NCBI GenBank assembly: GCA_029216955.1
Contig: JANAVB010029819.1
Coordinates: 32,301,652 to 32,365,651, forward strand
Origin: Iris pallida
Lineage: Eukaryota > Streptophyta > Magnoliopsida > Asparagales > Iridaceae
Reading direction: 5' to 3'
Length of the DNA stretch: 64,000 nucleotides
Under the pieces are notes generated by a model. The model did no database searches, was not told where the DNA came from, and saw nothing but the letters and a program-made list of their open reading frames with translations. This document shows positions 46,590 through 56,652 of the stretch, piece after piece. Each line of letters begins with the position of its first letter. The first letter of the stretch is position 1. Position numbers and translations under genes: made by a program.

Positions 46590-47308
46590 GTAAAGAAGGG
46601 CGTGGGACCTCAAGGTGCAATGAAAAAGTTAAAAGGCAAATGTTTCATGTGCAAAGGGTCAGGATATTGTAAGACTGATTGTACACTTCTCAAACAAGGG
46701 AACAAAGAAGGTATATCTCATTTACTAGTAGTTGAAACATGTTTAGCGGTGTTATCTACTGGCACCTGGTGTGTAGATACAGGAGCTACTAATCATATCT
46801 GCAATATATTGCAGGGGTTCCAGGAAACCAGACGGCTCAATGATGGAGAGATATGCTTGTTCATGGGTGACGCTACAAAAGTTGCGGTCGTTGCATTAGA
46901 AGATGTTACTTTATCTTTTGGTATAAATAAGTCTTTGACATTGAGAGATTGTCTTTATGCATCTTCACTTAGAAGGAATTTATTTTATGTTTCTATGTTA
47001 GTTAAGGATGGATATTCAGTTTATTTTAATAACAATATTATTATTAGAAAGAATAAACATTTTATCTGTTCTGGTGTATTGGTTGATAATCTGTATGTCA
47101 TTAATCCTATTTCGCCCACAATGCAACTTATGGAAATGAATAATATGTCATCTAACTTAAATAAGAGAAAGAACCTTCTTGTATGAACCAAACATATCTT
47201 TGGCACTTGCGATTGGGGCATATTACCCTAAAAAAGATTCAAAGACTGGTTGAAGATGGACCTTTGAGTTCATTAGAAGTGGAGGCACTATCAGTATGTG
47301 AATCCTGA
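46590..47308 (+). pseudogene. Copia G zinc knuckle, protease and pre-integrase region
   Basis: The frame 46602-47186 reads KGKCFMCKGSGYCKTDC (knuckle with the usual His of CX2CX4HX4C replaced by Tyr), then WCVDTGATNHICN (protease active site, DTG). The following QTYLWHLRLGHITLKKIQRL (pre-integrase domain) continues in another frame from about 47180, and a TGA ends that at about 47307. At least two breaks. Confidence 0.82.
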
Positions 47309-48352
47309 TTGGAAGGTAAAATGACCAAAAGGCCTTTTACGGCAAAGGGGTATAGGGCCAAAGATGTGTTGAAATTGGTTCATTCTGATTTGTGTGGACC
47401 CAAGACTATCCAAGCTAGAGATGGCTTTGAATATTTTGTCACATTTATTGACGATTATTTAAGGTATGGATACATTTATTTGATGCGTCGTAAGTCTGAG
47501 GGCTTTGAGAAATTCAAAGAGTACAAGGCTGAAACGGAGAAACGTCATGGAAAATGTATCAATTCATTACGATCAGATCGTAGTGGCGAGTACCTCTTTG
47601 GAGAGTTTAGGGATTATTTATCAGAGGCTGTGATTACATCCCAATTGACTGCACCTGGGACGCCCCAACAGAATGGTATAGCCGAAAGAAGGAATAAAAC
47701 TCTTATGGAGATGGTTAGATCAATGATGAGTTATTCTAATTTACCAGATTCATTTTGGGGATATGTCTTAGAGACTGCAGATTATATTTTGAACTTGGTT
47801 CCTTCTAAGTCAGTACCTCTTACTCCCACAAAGCTGTGGATTGGGCGTAAGCCTAGTCTGAAACATGTTCGCATTTGGGGTAGTCCAACACATGTGCTGA
47901 ATGGAAAAGCAGATAAGTTGGAATCTCGTACAGAAGTATGCTAGTTTGTAGGCTATCCAAGAGGAACGAAAGGAGGTTTGTTTTATAGTCCTAAGGATCA
48001 GAAGGTCATTGTTAGCATCAATGCCCGATTCTTAGAGGAAGACTATGTGATGAACCATAAACCCACAAGTACAGTTGTTTTAGAAGAACTGAGAGGTGAG
48101 ACACCAAGTACTTTAGTACCAACAGTACAAGAGGATGAACCACAAATAACTATACAACGTGTCATAAATGTTACACCACAACCGATAGTGCCTCATCGTA
48201 GAAGGAGGGTTATGATACAACCTGATAGATATATGTTCTTGGGAGAGTCGTCAAACTTCATCCCTAAGGAACAAGATTATGATCCCTGTACCTACAATGA
48301 AGCACTCCAAGATAAGAGATATAGAGTCTTGGCAAAAAACAATGATATCTGA
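47309..48352 (+). pseudogene. Copia G integrase core and C-terminal part
   Basis: 211 codons read LVHSDLCGPKTIQ (first catalytic Asp), LRSDRSGEYLF (second) and QQNGIAERRNKTLMEMVRSM (Glu). A TAG at 47942-47944 interrupts the next segment, C*FVGYPRGTKGGLFY, and the frame then continues to 48352 through the linker that precedes RT. Position of the three acidic residues is intact, but the chain is broken. Confidence 0.85.
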
Positions 48353-48910
48353 AATAGAATCTATGGATTCTAATCAGGGTTGGAAGCTTGTAGAACCACC
48401 CATTGGTGTAAAAGCCATTGAATACAAGTGGGTCTATAAGAGAAAAAGAGGATCAGACGGTAAGGTTGAAACCTTTAAAGCTCGGCTTGTAGTAAAAGAT
48501 TTTACTCAAAGAGAGGGTATCGATTATGAGGAAATCTTTTCTCCAGTAGCCATGCATAAGTCTATCCGGATTCTTTTATCTATTTTAGCTCATCTCGATT
48601 ATGAGATTTGGCAAATGGATGTCAAGACAGCTTTCCTTAATGGAAGTCTTGAAGAAGACAGCTATATGAAGCAACCAGACGGGTTCATTGAAAAGGGCCA
48701 AGAGCATCTTGTTTGTAAGCTCAAGAAGTCCATTTATGGACTTAAGCAAGCTTCCAGATCTTGGAACATATGTTTTGATCAGGTGATAAAATCCTATGGA
48801 TTTGATCAATGTCAGGATAAATCATATGTATATAGAAAGTGTGACGAAAACATGGTGGTGTTTCTAGTACTTTATGTAGATGACATCTTGCTCATTGGAA
48901 ACAATGTGAA
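48279..48910 (+). pseudogene. Copia G reverse transcriptase, truncated at the D junction
   Basis: The frame reads EYKWVYKRKRGSDGKVE, ARLVVKDFTQREGIDYEE, DVKTAFLNGSLEED, LKKSIYGLKQASRSW and the catalytic LYVDDILLIGNN. Immediately after GNNVK the copia sequence stops; the rest of RT and RNase H is missing. A frameshift near 48280-48350 separates it from the integrase frame. The bases from about 48912 on belong to the leader of a Tat element (D family). Confidence 0.88.
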
Positions 48911-48911
48911 G

Positions 48912-49073
48912 GTGTTTGTTTGCCATTAAAATTTGTTTGATTGAAAACTTTAATACAAATAGAACAGTGTTAAAATGTAGGACTTAGATGTAGTCCTAGG
49001 AGTACACTTTTGTTTAAGCTGGGTCCTTAGTACCAATGGAGCGAGTGGTAATGCGTTGACTCCGTTGACCGGC
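48912..49073 (-). mobile_element. Short leader of a second D-family internal region next to the D LTR
   Basis: On the minus strand, about 150 bp inside the LTR, the sequence reads ctgttctatt, then AATGGCAAAC at 48927-48918. E has the same pair (ctgttctacg, then CAATGGCAAACACGATGG) just before its gag start. So the LTR at 49074-51198 is followed, in element sense, by a 5' leader that is cut off by the junction with copia G. The LTR is therefore shared by D and a second, mostly deleted copy. Confidence 0.6.
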
Positions 49074-51198
49074 TGACGACGGTTATCGGTTCTCTGAAGG
49101 CATGGATTGCTCTGGGTGCTGGAGCTTGCTGAGAGGAGGAAGACGTTGAGTGTCTGTATCTGCCTCTCTGATGATTCCTTGTATGTTCGTTGTGGATTCT
49201 GTGTGTGTGTGTGAAGGAGAAGATCCCTCTATTTATAGTTTTGCAGGCTGGCTGCTCATGCGCGCATGTAGGATGCACCGGTGTGTGGGGACGCCACGTG
49301 GAAGTTGCTGATGGGGGCGCGTAGATGATGCGTCCTGATTGAGGGGGAGAACTCTTCATACTGCTGTTGTGAGCCGGCACGTAGCAGAGGAGAAGATCTT
49401 TCTGTTGCTGAAATCTTGGACGAGTTGAGTCAAAGGACACGTGTCATCGACCCATGGCTCGAAGATCTCAGATTTGGGGGGATAGTGATCTGGTGAGCTG
49501 CGCCTTGGATCTGGGCGCAGGAGGAGGCTGCGGCTCATAACCTTTAGGAGTTACAAACCATTTAGGGAGTATGGCTTTTGAGGCGCATGCAGGTGACCTT
49601 CCTTCTGTCTTTCGAGATCAGAGATCAGTCTGGGGCGCATGGCTTTTGAGGCGCATGCAAAGCTTCAACTGGAGACTCTTCTTCTGTCTTTAGGGATCAG
49701 TGAAGGGTCTGAGGCGCATGGCTTTTGAGGTGCATGCTGGTTTGGACGCATGGCCGTAGAGGCGTATGGCAATTTGGACGCATGGCCATAGAGGCGCATG
49801 CGGATGGCCACGTGGCAGTAGCCGTCGGAATAGAGTCATGATGATGCTGACGTTGCCGACGCTTCGTTCTCTGAAAAAAGCTGTCAACTGTTCAGACTTT
49901 AGGAAGCGTGCTGCCAACTCTGGTGTCAGTTCAGTATTTAATGTTTATGACGTTCGATGGACAGCTGAGTGGGCACATTGGTTGGTGTTCCACTCGGCAT
50001 GGAGATGTGAGGGGGGGCGCATCCTCTGTGATGCGCCGGGTACTGTAGGGCGCGTCTGTGTGATGCGCCTGATGTTGGAGGGCGCGGGCTGGCGCATCCG
50101 ACATGTCCTTTAATGACGCGGCTGTCTCGCTCCTCGAGTGCTATAAATAGCCGTTTGGCTGAATTCGAGGCGTCCAGTTCATCCATTTAATACAAATTCA
50201 TTGCACAGAATTCGGAGAGTCATCCACTTGGCGTATGGGTTTGATTTGCCCGGCCTATAAATAGTGGCATGGAGAGAAGGTTTGCTCCTCGTTCCCTCAT
50301 GTACTTCCAACATGAACTTAGATATGTGGGTGCATTCTGTTGACGAAGTGCTCCCGAGGGTAAAGATGAGACGTCGTGTTGTCTTCAATGCACTTGAAGG
50401 TGACTGTTACATCCAAAAGACGGAGTCGAGGGCTTCTGAGGCAGGCAGAAGGTGCCTGTTCCATCCAAAGATAGGGATGTTCGGGCCTCGTCTCCGTTGT
50501 TCCGGAAGAGCCGTAGATCGGAATGGTGGTGCTAGGCTCTCTCTTCCTTCAAAGTGGGTGCCGCCCACTTTGATTGTGTTGAAAGCTCCTTGTGCCATGA
50601 TTTCGATCACGGTCTTCCTTGGTCTTTGGAGGCTCTTTCGAAGCCTCCCCTGGCCACAGCATTTGCGGTGCTCTTCTCTTCCTTGGTTCCAGCCAGAGGG
50701 TTAAATGCTTTGCTTGGCGAAGCACTTATCAGGTGAGCCTGGCTGGAAGAGCGGCACATAACTGGGCTCTGCTCGGCCAGGTGAGCCTGGTTAGAAGAGT
50801 TGCTCATAACTGAGCTGCTGAAGGGATGCACATAACTGAGCTGGATGCACATAACTGAGCTGCTGAAGAGATGGTAGGATGCGCCTGGCTGGAGGCGCAT
50901 GACATCTGCTGCGCCTGGCTGACAGCGCATGGTGACTGCTGCGCCTATCGGAAGGCGCATGGTGGTTGCTGCGCCTATTTAGAAGGCGCATGGTGGCTGT
51001 TGGCTGTAGATCTAGGATCCTTCCTTTGTAGAAATTCTCCTTTGTACAACCTTTTCTAGACATGTAATAGACTTTTATATATATAAATAAAAAGTCCTTC
51101 TTCGAATGTCTATGGCTTATTTGATTAGCTGTCTGAGTTCTGGCGCATAAAATGCCTGGCGCATGGGCTTTCTGGTTGTGAAATTTCATGCTTCTACA
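49074..51198 (-). mobile_element. LTR of Tat element D (about 2.1 kb)
   Basis: In element sense it starts TGTAGAAGCATGAAA at 51198, identical to the E LTR start, and ends near GTCGTCA at 49074 (tentative). It has a minus-strand TATA box at 49230-49237 and a CA-rich leader after it, as in E. The upstream part is dense in GCGCATG words. Two plus-strand TATAAATA boxes lie at 50142-50149 and 50256-50263. Open frames in the LTR (e.g. 50264-50704) have no recognisable product. Confidence 0.75.
49230..49237 (-). promoter_or_regulatory. TATA box of the D LTR
   Basis: Minus-strand TATAAATA followed by GAGGGATCTTC and a CA-repeat leader; the same arrangement as in E at 34132-34139. Confidence 0.65.
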
Positions 51199-51310
51199 AG
51201 GTCCCCTTCAAAGTTTTCAAAACTTTTGAATAAGTTTTGGAATACTTTGAATAAGAAGCATGGAGGTCAGGGCGCATGATTTTTGGGCGCATGCTTGTTC
51301 GGGCGCATGC
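49570..51310. repeat. Scattered GCGCATG motif array in and beside the D LTR
   Basis: More than twenty GGCGCATG or TGCGCC(T/G) words lie in 49570-49830, 50010-50100, 50880-51010 and 51140-51310. A longer phrase, ggcttttgaggcgcatg, occurs several times (49571, 49639, 49720 with one change). The core CGCATG overlaps the CATGCG of the Tekay motif. Spacing is irregular. Confidence 0.75.
51199..51215 (-). promoter_or_regulatory. Polypurine tract of element D
   Basis: Minus strand: TTTGAAGGGGACCTT directly before the LTR start TGTAGAAGC. The run GAAGGGGA next to the 3' LTR marks plus-strand priming and confirms both the LTR edge and the minus orientation of D. Confidence 0.75.
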
Positions 51311-51452
51311 TCCTTTCAGTTGATGATGATGACGCCTTGGTAACCCAAAAGATTAATGATGATCTTTTGGTTGTATTTGTTGTTATCTCCTCACGGAACC
51401 CGAAGCGACGGCTGAGATTACACGTCATCGGTTCACGCGTGAGACCAAGCCC

Positions 51453-51460
51453 TATAAATA
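51453..51460 (+). promoter_or_regulatory. TATA box of the antisense gene in D
   Basis: TATAAATA on the plus strand, 100 bp before the first ATG (51561) of the antisense gene, followed by a GA-repeat leader (51472-51490) and a CT-rich 5' UTR. Nothing on the minus strand explains it. The same box occurs twice more in the neighbouring LTR on the plus strand. Confidence 0.7.
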
Positions 51461-51560
51461 GGTAAGGGTTGGAGAGAGAGAGAGAGAGTTCATCTGCTCT
51501 GTGCCTTTGCTTTCTTTAGAGTTTTTTCTTCAAAACCCTAACTTTTTCTTCTCTGAAAGA

Positions 51561-54500
51561 ATGGCTCCCAAGACTCCTCGCGGTGGTGCCGGCAAGGGGA
51601 AGGAGAAAGCGAAGGAGTTCGTTGATGAGGATTCACCTATCACCCCTGCAACTCCGACCGACGTTCGTCCTGAGGTGACGGGTGGGTTTCATTTCCTTCA
51701 CGTAAGCTTTTGGGCCAGACTGTGCCCTAACTCAGATTTGCTGACGCGTATGGACTTTTGTCCTAATGATACGCCGAGGTTCTACCCCGCCGACGTGCAT
51801 AGGTTTACACCTTTATCATGTACCGAGGTTTAATGGCTGACGCGCATGGGTTTCGTACCCTGATGATGCGCCGAAGCCTTCGCTGACGCGCATGAGCTCA
51901 CGCTCTGATGATGCGTCGAAGCTGCTGACGCGCATGGGCTTACGCCCTAATGATGCGCCGAAGTAAGTTGACATGCATGGGCTTACGCCCTGATGATGCG
52001 CCGAAGCTCTGATGCTGGCGCGCATGGGCTTACGCCCTGATGATGCGCCGAAGCTATTTGACATTTTTGCCTGACTTCCACCTTTGTTGTATCAGTGTCG
52101 ATGACGATCCCTTTGTTGAATGAGGTGCTTTTGGGTGCTTCTCTTTGTCAGATGGGAGTTGATTTTGACGAGGCGGTGATCAATCCTGCGAAGGATGCTA
52201 TCTTACAGGACCAATCTCGTGAGAGAATGCTACAAATCCAGACCCAGTTGCCTCTTTTCCTCCAGAGTATGATGGAGAGTGGTAAACTGAAGTCTGCTGA
52301 ATCCGAAAGTATAACTTTCTTAAAACCTGCCTTTCTGTTTGGCGACCGACTAGTCTCTTCCGAAGCGAAGATACTGAGGATTAGAGAAGACTGGTTCTTT
52401 TCTGCCAAAGGCATGGTTTTGTACATGCGGCAGGTTGACCGCCAGTTGCCGCTGACGGCTTTTTATCGTCTAGCTTCGAAGAGAAGGATGGGTTGGGAAC
52501 TTACTCCCTCTCAAGGAGGGGCCTTGGGAGGTACCCTCTCAATTGACGCCTCCTCGAACCAGCGAGATACTTTGACTGCTTCACGAGCCGGTTCTTCTTT
52601 CAGTTACCGAGCCTTGCGTCCTGGGAGCATCTACAGTGAGGTCCCAAACGACATGCTTCCCTTCAGTGCCCCGATCTTTGCAAATCGGATGCTGACATCA
52701 AAGGTGATGTATCCGACAGGTAGCTTCAGAGTCGAAGGATGGTGCCACTACATCCCGAAGTGGGACGAGTTGACCACTTGGGTGCTTTCAAGGTTCGAGG
52801 TTGAGCTTAAAGAGATCGGGCTGACAGCCGCCATTCGGGCCACGCAGGCAGGCGTGGACCTCAATAAGACTATGTTCCTTGCGCTCTTGGAGCTTTTCAA
52901 TGCCCAGACTGGTAGCTTCTTTACTCCGGTGGGGGAGTTGGGATTGGCCCTTCATGAGATGTACGAAGTGTCCAAGCTTCCTTGGGGCTCGGAACCGTAC
53001 GAGGAATATTTTCCATCAAATGAAGAGATCCAAGTTCTGGAAGATAAGGATCCGGAGATGATGGCTGTTTTCAAAGAGGTGACAAGCCATCATTATCTGA
53101 TGCACCGGAGGGACAAGGGCAAGACCCAGCCTCATGTGACTGCTTGGAGGGACTACGTCTTCAGGCAGGATTTGACGGATCCTTCGAGGATTCGGTTTGC
53201 GACTCCGCAGGGATTGAAGCCCGCAGAAGTGAGTTCTGAAATAAGCCGGCTGGACGAAAGGACCCCACACTCTAATGAGGGCGGCAAGGCTACGTACAGC
53301 TGTTTCTGGCACTGCGGGCACCGGATGTCATCCAAGGCAGTGTTGATGTCCTACTTGATGATATGGCTCCGGGATTGCGTATTTGCAGGTGGATCCGGTG
53401 CCATCGAGAGGGTACATCAGAATCTCATTTTGCCTGCGGTGAAGTTGGCCTGTGGACGACCTTTGGCTCTCCTCCCCGCGATGGTGTGCAACCTGTTGCG
53501 CGGTTTGAGGTCCTTTGCCGATGATGTGATCCACGAGAGAGGTAGTAATGATAACTTTCCTCGGGCCGAGCTGCCTTTCCATTATCTTATGGGGTGGCTG
53601 ATCTTGCATCATCCGAACGTGATGAGTCCCGGTCCGGAGGAGGACCATGTCGAAGGAGATGCCTTCATTTGTCGCTTCTATATGAGGAAGTGGTCTTACA
53701 CTGGCATCCCCGTTTGCAGGAGAGTCTTGTCCTACCTTCAGGGGTGGGAGATTGTCAAGGTTGGCCCGATCTTCAAAGATTTCGAGGCCGACCAAGATTT
53801 AGTTGACTCTGGCGAAGATGCGGTCACTCTGCCAAAATGGAGTTTTCGTTGGTTGCAGAGTATCCGGCCTTCTCACCTGGTCTACCGCAACCAGAATAGG
53901 TGTTATCTGGAGCCTTATCTGCCAAGCCGATTTGCTCGTCAGTTTGGCTATACCCAGTTAATGTTGCGGAATCCCAGTAGTAGTTTAGGCTTCATCGGGA
54001 GTTTGCTGGATGGAGCCCGGGGCCGGCAATATTATAACGCTGGATGCACTAGCGTTAAGTTCACCATGCCAGTTCGCAATCCTCGGCCGCCGATCCTATA
54101 TCCGGTCGCCAAGCTGTATTGCACTATGACTGCTATGTCTCCTGGTTATGACAGGGAGACTAGTTTCATTATTGGAACCCAGCTGGAGGCGACAGCGAAT
54201 ATGTTGATGGCAGCCCGATCATATCGTCCACCAGAGTTGGTGGGGTATCGGGCTGCTGCTGCAGTACCAGTGGGAGACCCGTCTGTCGGGAAAAGGCGTG
54301 CTGACACAGAAGCTGGTTCTTCTGTACCGAAAAGGTCGAGAAAGGCACCGACCCCGAAGGTTACGGAAGTGCCACTTATAATGCCAGCAGGATCAATCCT
54401 TGCTGAGGTATTCTTTTCGTCATTGTGGCGACTTATGCTCTTCTTCTTGTAGGGATTGAAGAAGAAGTCCCGTATTTCAAAATCGGGCGCTAGTAAACCG

Positions 54501-56042
54501 AAGGAGGTGGCAGGCTCTTCTGATGAGCTAATTCCACCGATGCTAATGTCTCCCGTGGAGGAAGGTCCCGAAGATGTTCCTGCGAAGGTTTTAATATCTC
54601 CTGACTTCGAGGTCGCAACAACTTCTGGGAGAGCACCATCTGCCGTGGAGGCCTTGGATGCTGAGGGTCCTGCGGACTCGAGGCATCCTGATGATGAAGT
54701 GGACTGGAGTTCGTCGCCTTCCGATGACGTTCCTCCGGTCTTGCAAGAATCTGCTGCGGGGACAGCAGATATGGTTGAGACAGAGGAGAGGGTTGAATCC
54801 CCTCTTTATTATGATGAGGGGAGGTCGGCTGCATCATCGCCGAGTCCTACCCCGGCTTCAACCGTGGAAGTTGAGGCGGCTACCACTCAGGAGGTAGCGA
54901 CAGATTCTGTCCCTGTTGAGGGACTCGATGATGAGACCCGTCTGCCAGTCAAGACCGCTGCGACGGGTCAAGAGACAAGTGATAATCTCCCTATTCTGCC
55001 AAGGGAGGTACCAACTGTTGATAGGACGTTGGGGGTAGAAGAGGTGGCCGTTGACATCGGTGGTTCCTCCGGGCTTGAGAAGGGTAAGGGTGTAGAACCC
55101 TGTGTCGCTCCTTCTACTTGGGGGACCATCACGACGCCTGTGCCGGCCCCTTCTTTTGCTTCGGCTCCTTGGGCTAGCAGTCCAGCCCCTGTTGATGAAG
55201 AGCCCATTGATGCCGAGGTTCAAGCCTCGTTGATTGAGGTTGGCGGATCTTCTTCCGGTCCGCAAACTGTAGTAGCTCCTCCAACTCCCGCGATGACGCC
55301 GCAGGTCCTGGCAGATGTAGACGAGTATGTGAAATTCCTCGTCGAGAGGGTGTACAAAATGTTGCAGAAGGGTGTATCTGTTGTGATGGATGCCAATGGG
55401 AGTTTTGCGACGGCAAAAGCTCTGGCAATGCCCTGCATCGAGCTGATTCGTATTCACCAAGGCCACGACCATATGGCCGAAATTCTGGAGGCTTCGGTGA
55501 TTGAGCTGGATGAGCGGCTCGCGGAACTTTAACGCATCCAGCGAAACGACCTCTCTGTCCTGATAGATGCGGAGAAGGGGAAGCTGATCGCCGAGATCGA
55601 GTCTTCATACCAGGCCACCGTGGGCGTTTGGGAGCGCGAGGTGGCTGAGACTGAGGCTACGGTAGAGCAGTTGTCTCAGTCCATGAAGACGACGGTAGAA
55701 ACTCGAGCTGTATTGGAAGCTAATATCGCGGATATCGAAACCCAGATGCGCCGCCTTGAAGACCAACGGGCCCGACTCCAGTTAGAGGTCGAGCGTGTCC
55801 GGGCTGAACATGCAGCATTTAAGAAGGATGAAGCGACTTTTACTCAGCGGACTCTTGTCTTGGCGCAGCAACGACAACAGCTTGATGAGAAGCATGCAAG
55901 TGATACTTCCGCTGGGGCCGTTGAATTGATGCGCCAAGAAGCAGAGCGACGAGTCCTGGCGACGGTGGAGGCCCGCGCAGTCGACTTAAAGCTTCGAGTC
56001 AGGGAGCTCTCAGCCCATCCTGGGGAGATTCAGGGACCATAG
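51561..56042 (+). CDS. Extra antisense gene of Tat element D: plant-mobile-domain-like protein with coiled-coil tail
   Basis: This gene lies opposite to D's gag-pol, between pol and the 3' LTR, the place where Tat elements are known to carry extra reading frames. Exon 1 (51561-51681) codes a basic start (MAPKTPRGGAGKGKEKAK). After an intron the frame runs 52096-54452. A domain resembling the plant mobile domain includes SYLMIWLRDCVFAGG, ILPAVKLACGRPLALLPAMV and LPFHYLMGWLILHHPNV. A basic stretch follows (KRRADTEAG, PKRSRKAPTPK, likely nuclear). In the same frame come 358 acidic, Pro/Ser-rich residues (54456-55532) and 140 residues of coiled coil (55620-56042: TQMRRLEDQRARLQLEVERV). Two in-frame stops (54450-54452 TAG and 55530-55532 TAA) separate the parts; the first could lie in a 45-nt intron, which is short for a plant. 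Function unknown. Confidence 0.75.
51682..52095 (+). other. Predicted intron of the antisense gene, with a minisatellite
   Basis: Donor GTGGGT at 51682 and acceptor TTGTATCAG ending at 52095 keep the frame open from exon 1 into SMTIPLLNE. A stronger-looking donor (GTAAGC at 51702) would not keep the frame with this acceptor. From about 51835 to 52055 a unit of about 45-50 bp is repeated about five times, reading roughly gacgcgcatgggcttacgcc, then ctgatgatgcgccgaag. Unit ends carry GCGCATG and ATGCGCC. Confidence 0.65.
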
Positions 56043-56260
56043 CTTTTTCCCTTTTTCTTTTGTGTTCTTTTGCAACCCTTACTGGGGGATGATGTAGTTT
56101 CTTGTACTCCTTTTTCAGAAGAATAAAGAAGTCTACAACCTTTTTTGTGATGTGTTCATCTTTTGTTGTCATGAACTTGATGATTTGTGTGGACCTATTA
56201 TCTTTTGCGCACCTTGGTTTTCAGGTACAGATAATAAGTTTGAAGGAACCATTATGTTTG
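56043..56260 (+). terminator. 3' end and poly(A) signal of the antisense gene
   Basis: After the TAG at 56040-56042 comes a T-rich stretch, and AATAAA appears at about 56122-56127 within gaagaataaagaagtc, about 85 bp downstream, followed by TTTTTTGTGATGTGTT, a typical plant 3' end. The pol gene comes toward it from the right with no gene between. Confidence 0.6.
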
Positions 56261-56556
56261 CTCAGAGGTAATGTGGACATGGCAATCATTGGGTTCGAAA
56301 TGATAGAATCTCCCTACTCAGAGGTATTATGGACGTGGTAGGAATGATCTTGGGGGATACGCTGAACAACTCAGAGGTTATATGGACGTGGAAGTTCTGC
56401 GATAAATGTACAATAACGCAGGGGTTGTCTGTACAAGATGTTTACTCAGAGGTAATGTGGACGTGGTAAACATGAAGGGTAGCGTAGGCTTACGAAGTGT
56501 AAGATTCTGCTTTGTAGGGTGTAGAGAGACAACTCAGAGGTAATATGGACGTGGTT
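56261..56556. repeat. Five-copy box CTCAGAGGTAATRTGGACGTGG between convergent genes
   Basis: Copies start at 56261, 56317, 56370, 56445 and 56533 with one to three changes each, 53-88 bp apart, with unrelated sequence between them. They occupy the space between the ends of the antisense gene and pol. E is cut before the equivalent place, so conservation cannot be tested here. Confidence 0.85.
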
Positions 56557-56652
56557 ATCTTTCTACTGGAAGATGCCACGGAACAGCTGGGTTCCGGAGG
56601 CGTATGAGTTTGTGGAAAGAGGTTGTTTGAGGAAGTACATGTCTGGAGGATG

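Noticed and set aside
50264..50704. 146-codon plus-strand frame in the D LTR
   Set aside because: No recognisable domain; it lies in a motif-rich LTR and its codons do not resemble the antisense gene. It follows a TATA box, so a noncoding transcript remains possible.
54408..54452. 45-nt intron in the antisense gene
   Set aside because: GT...AG borders and frame fit, but 45 nt is too short for a usual plant intron. I kept it only as an alternative to a point stop.
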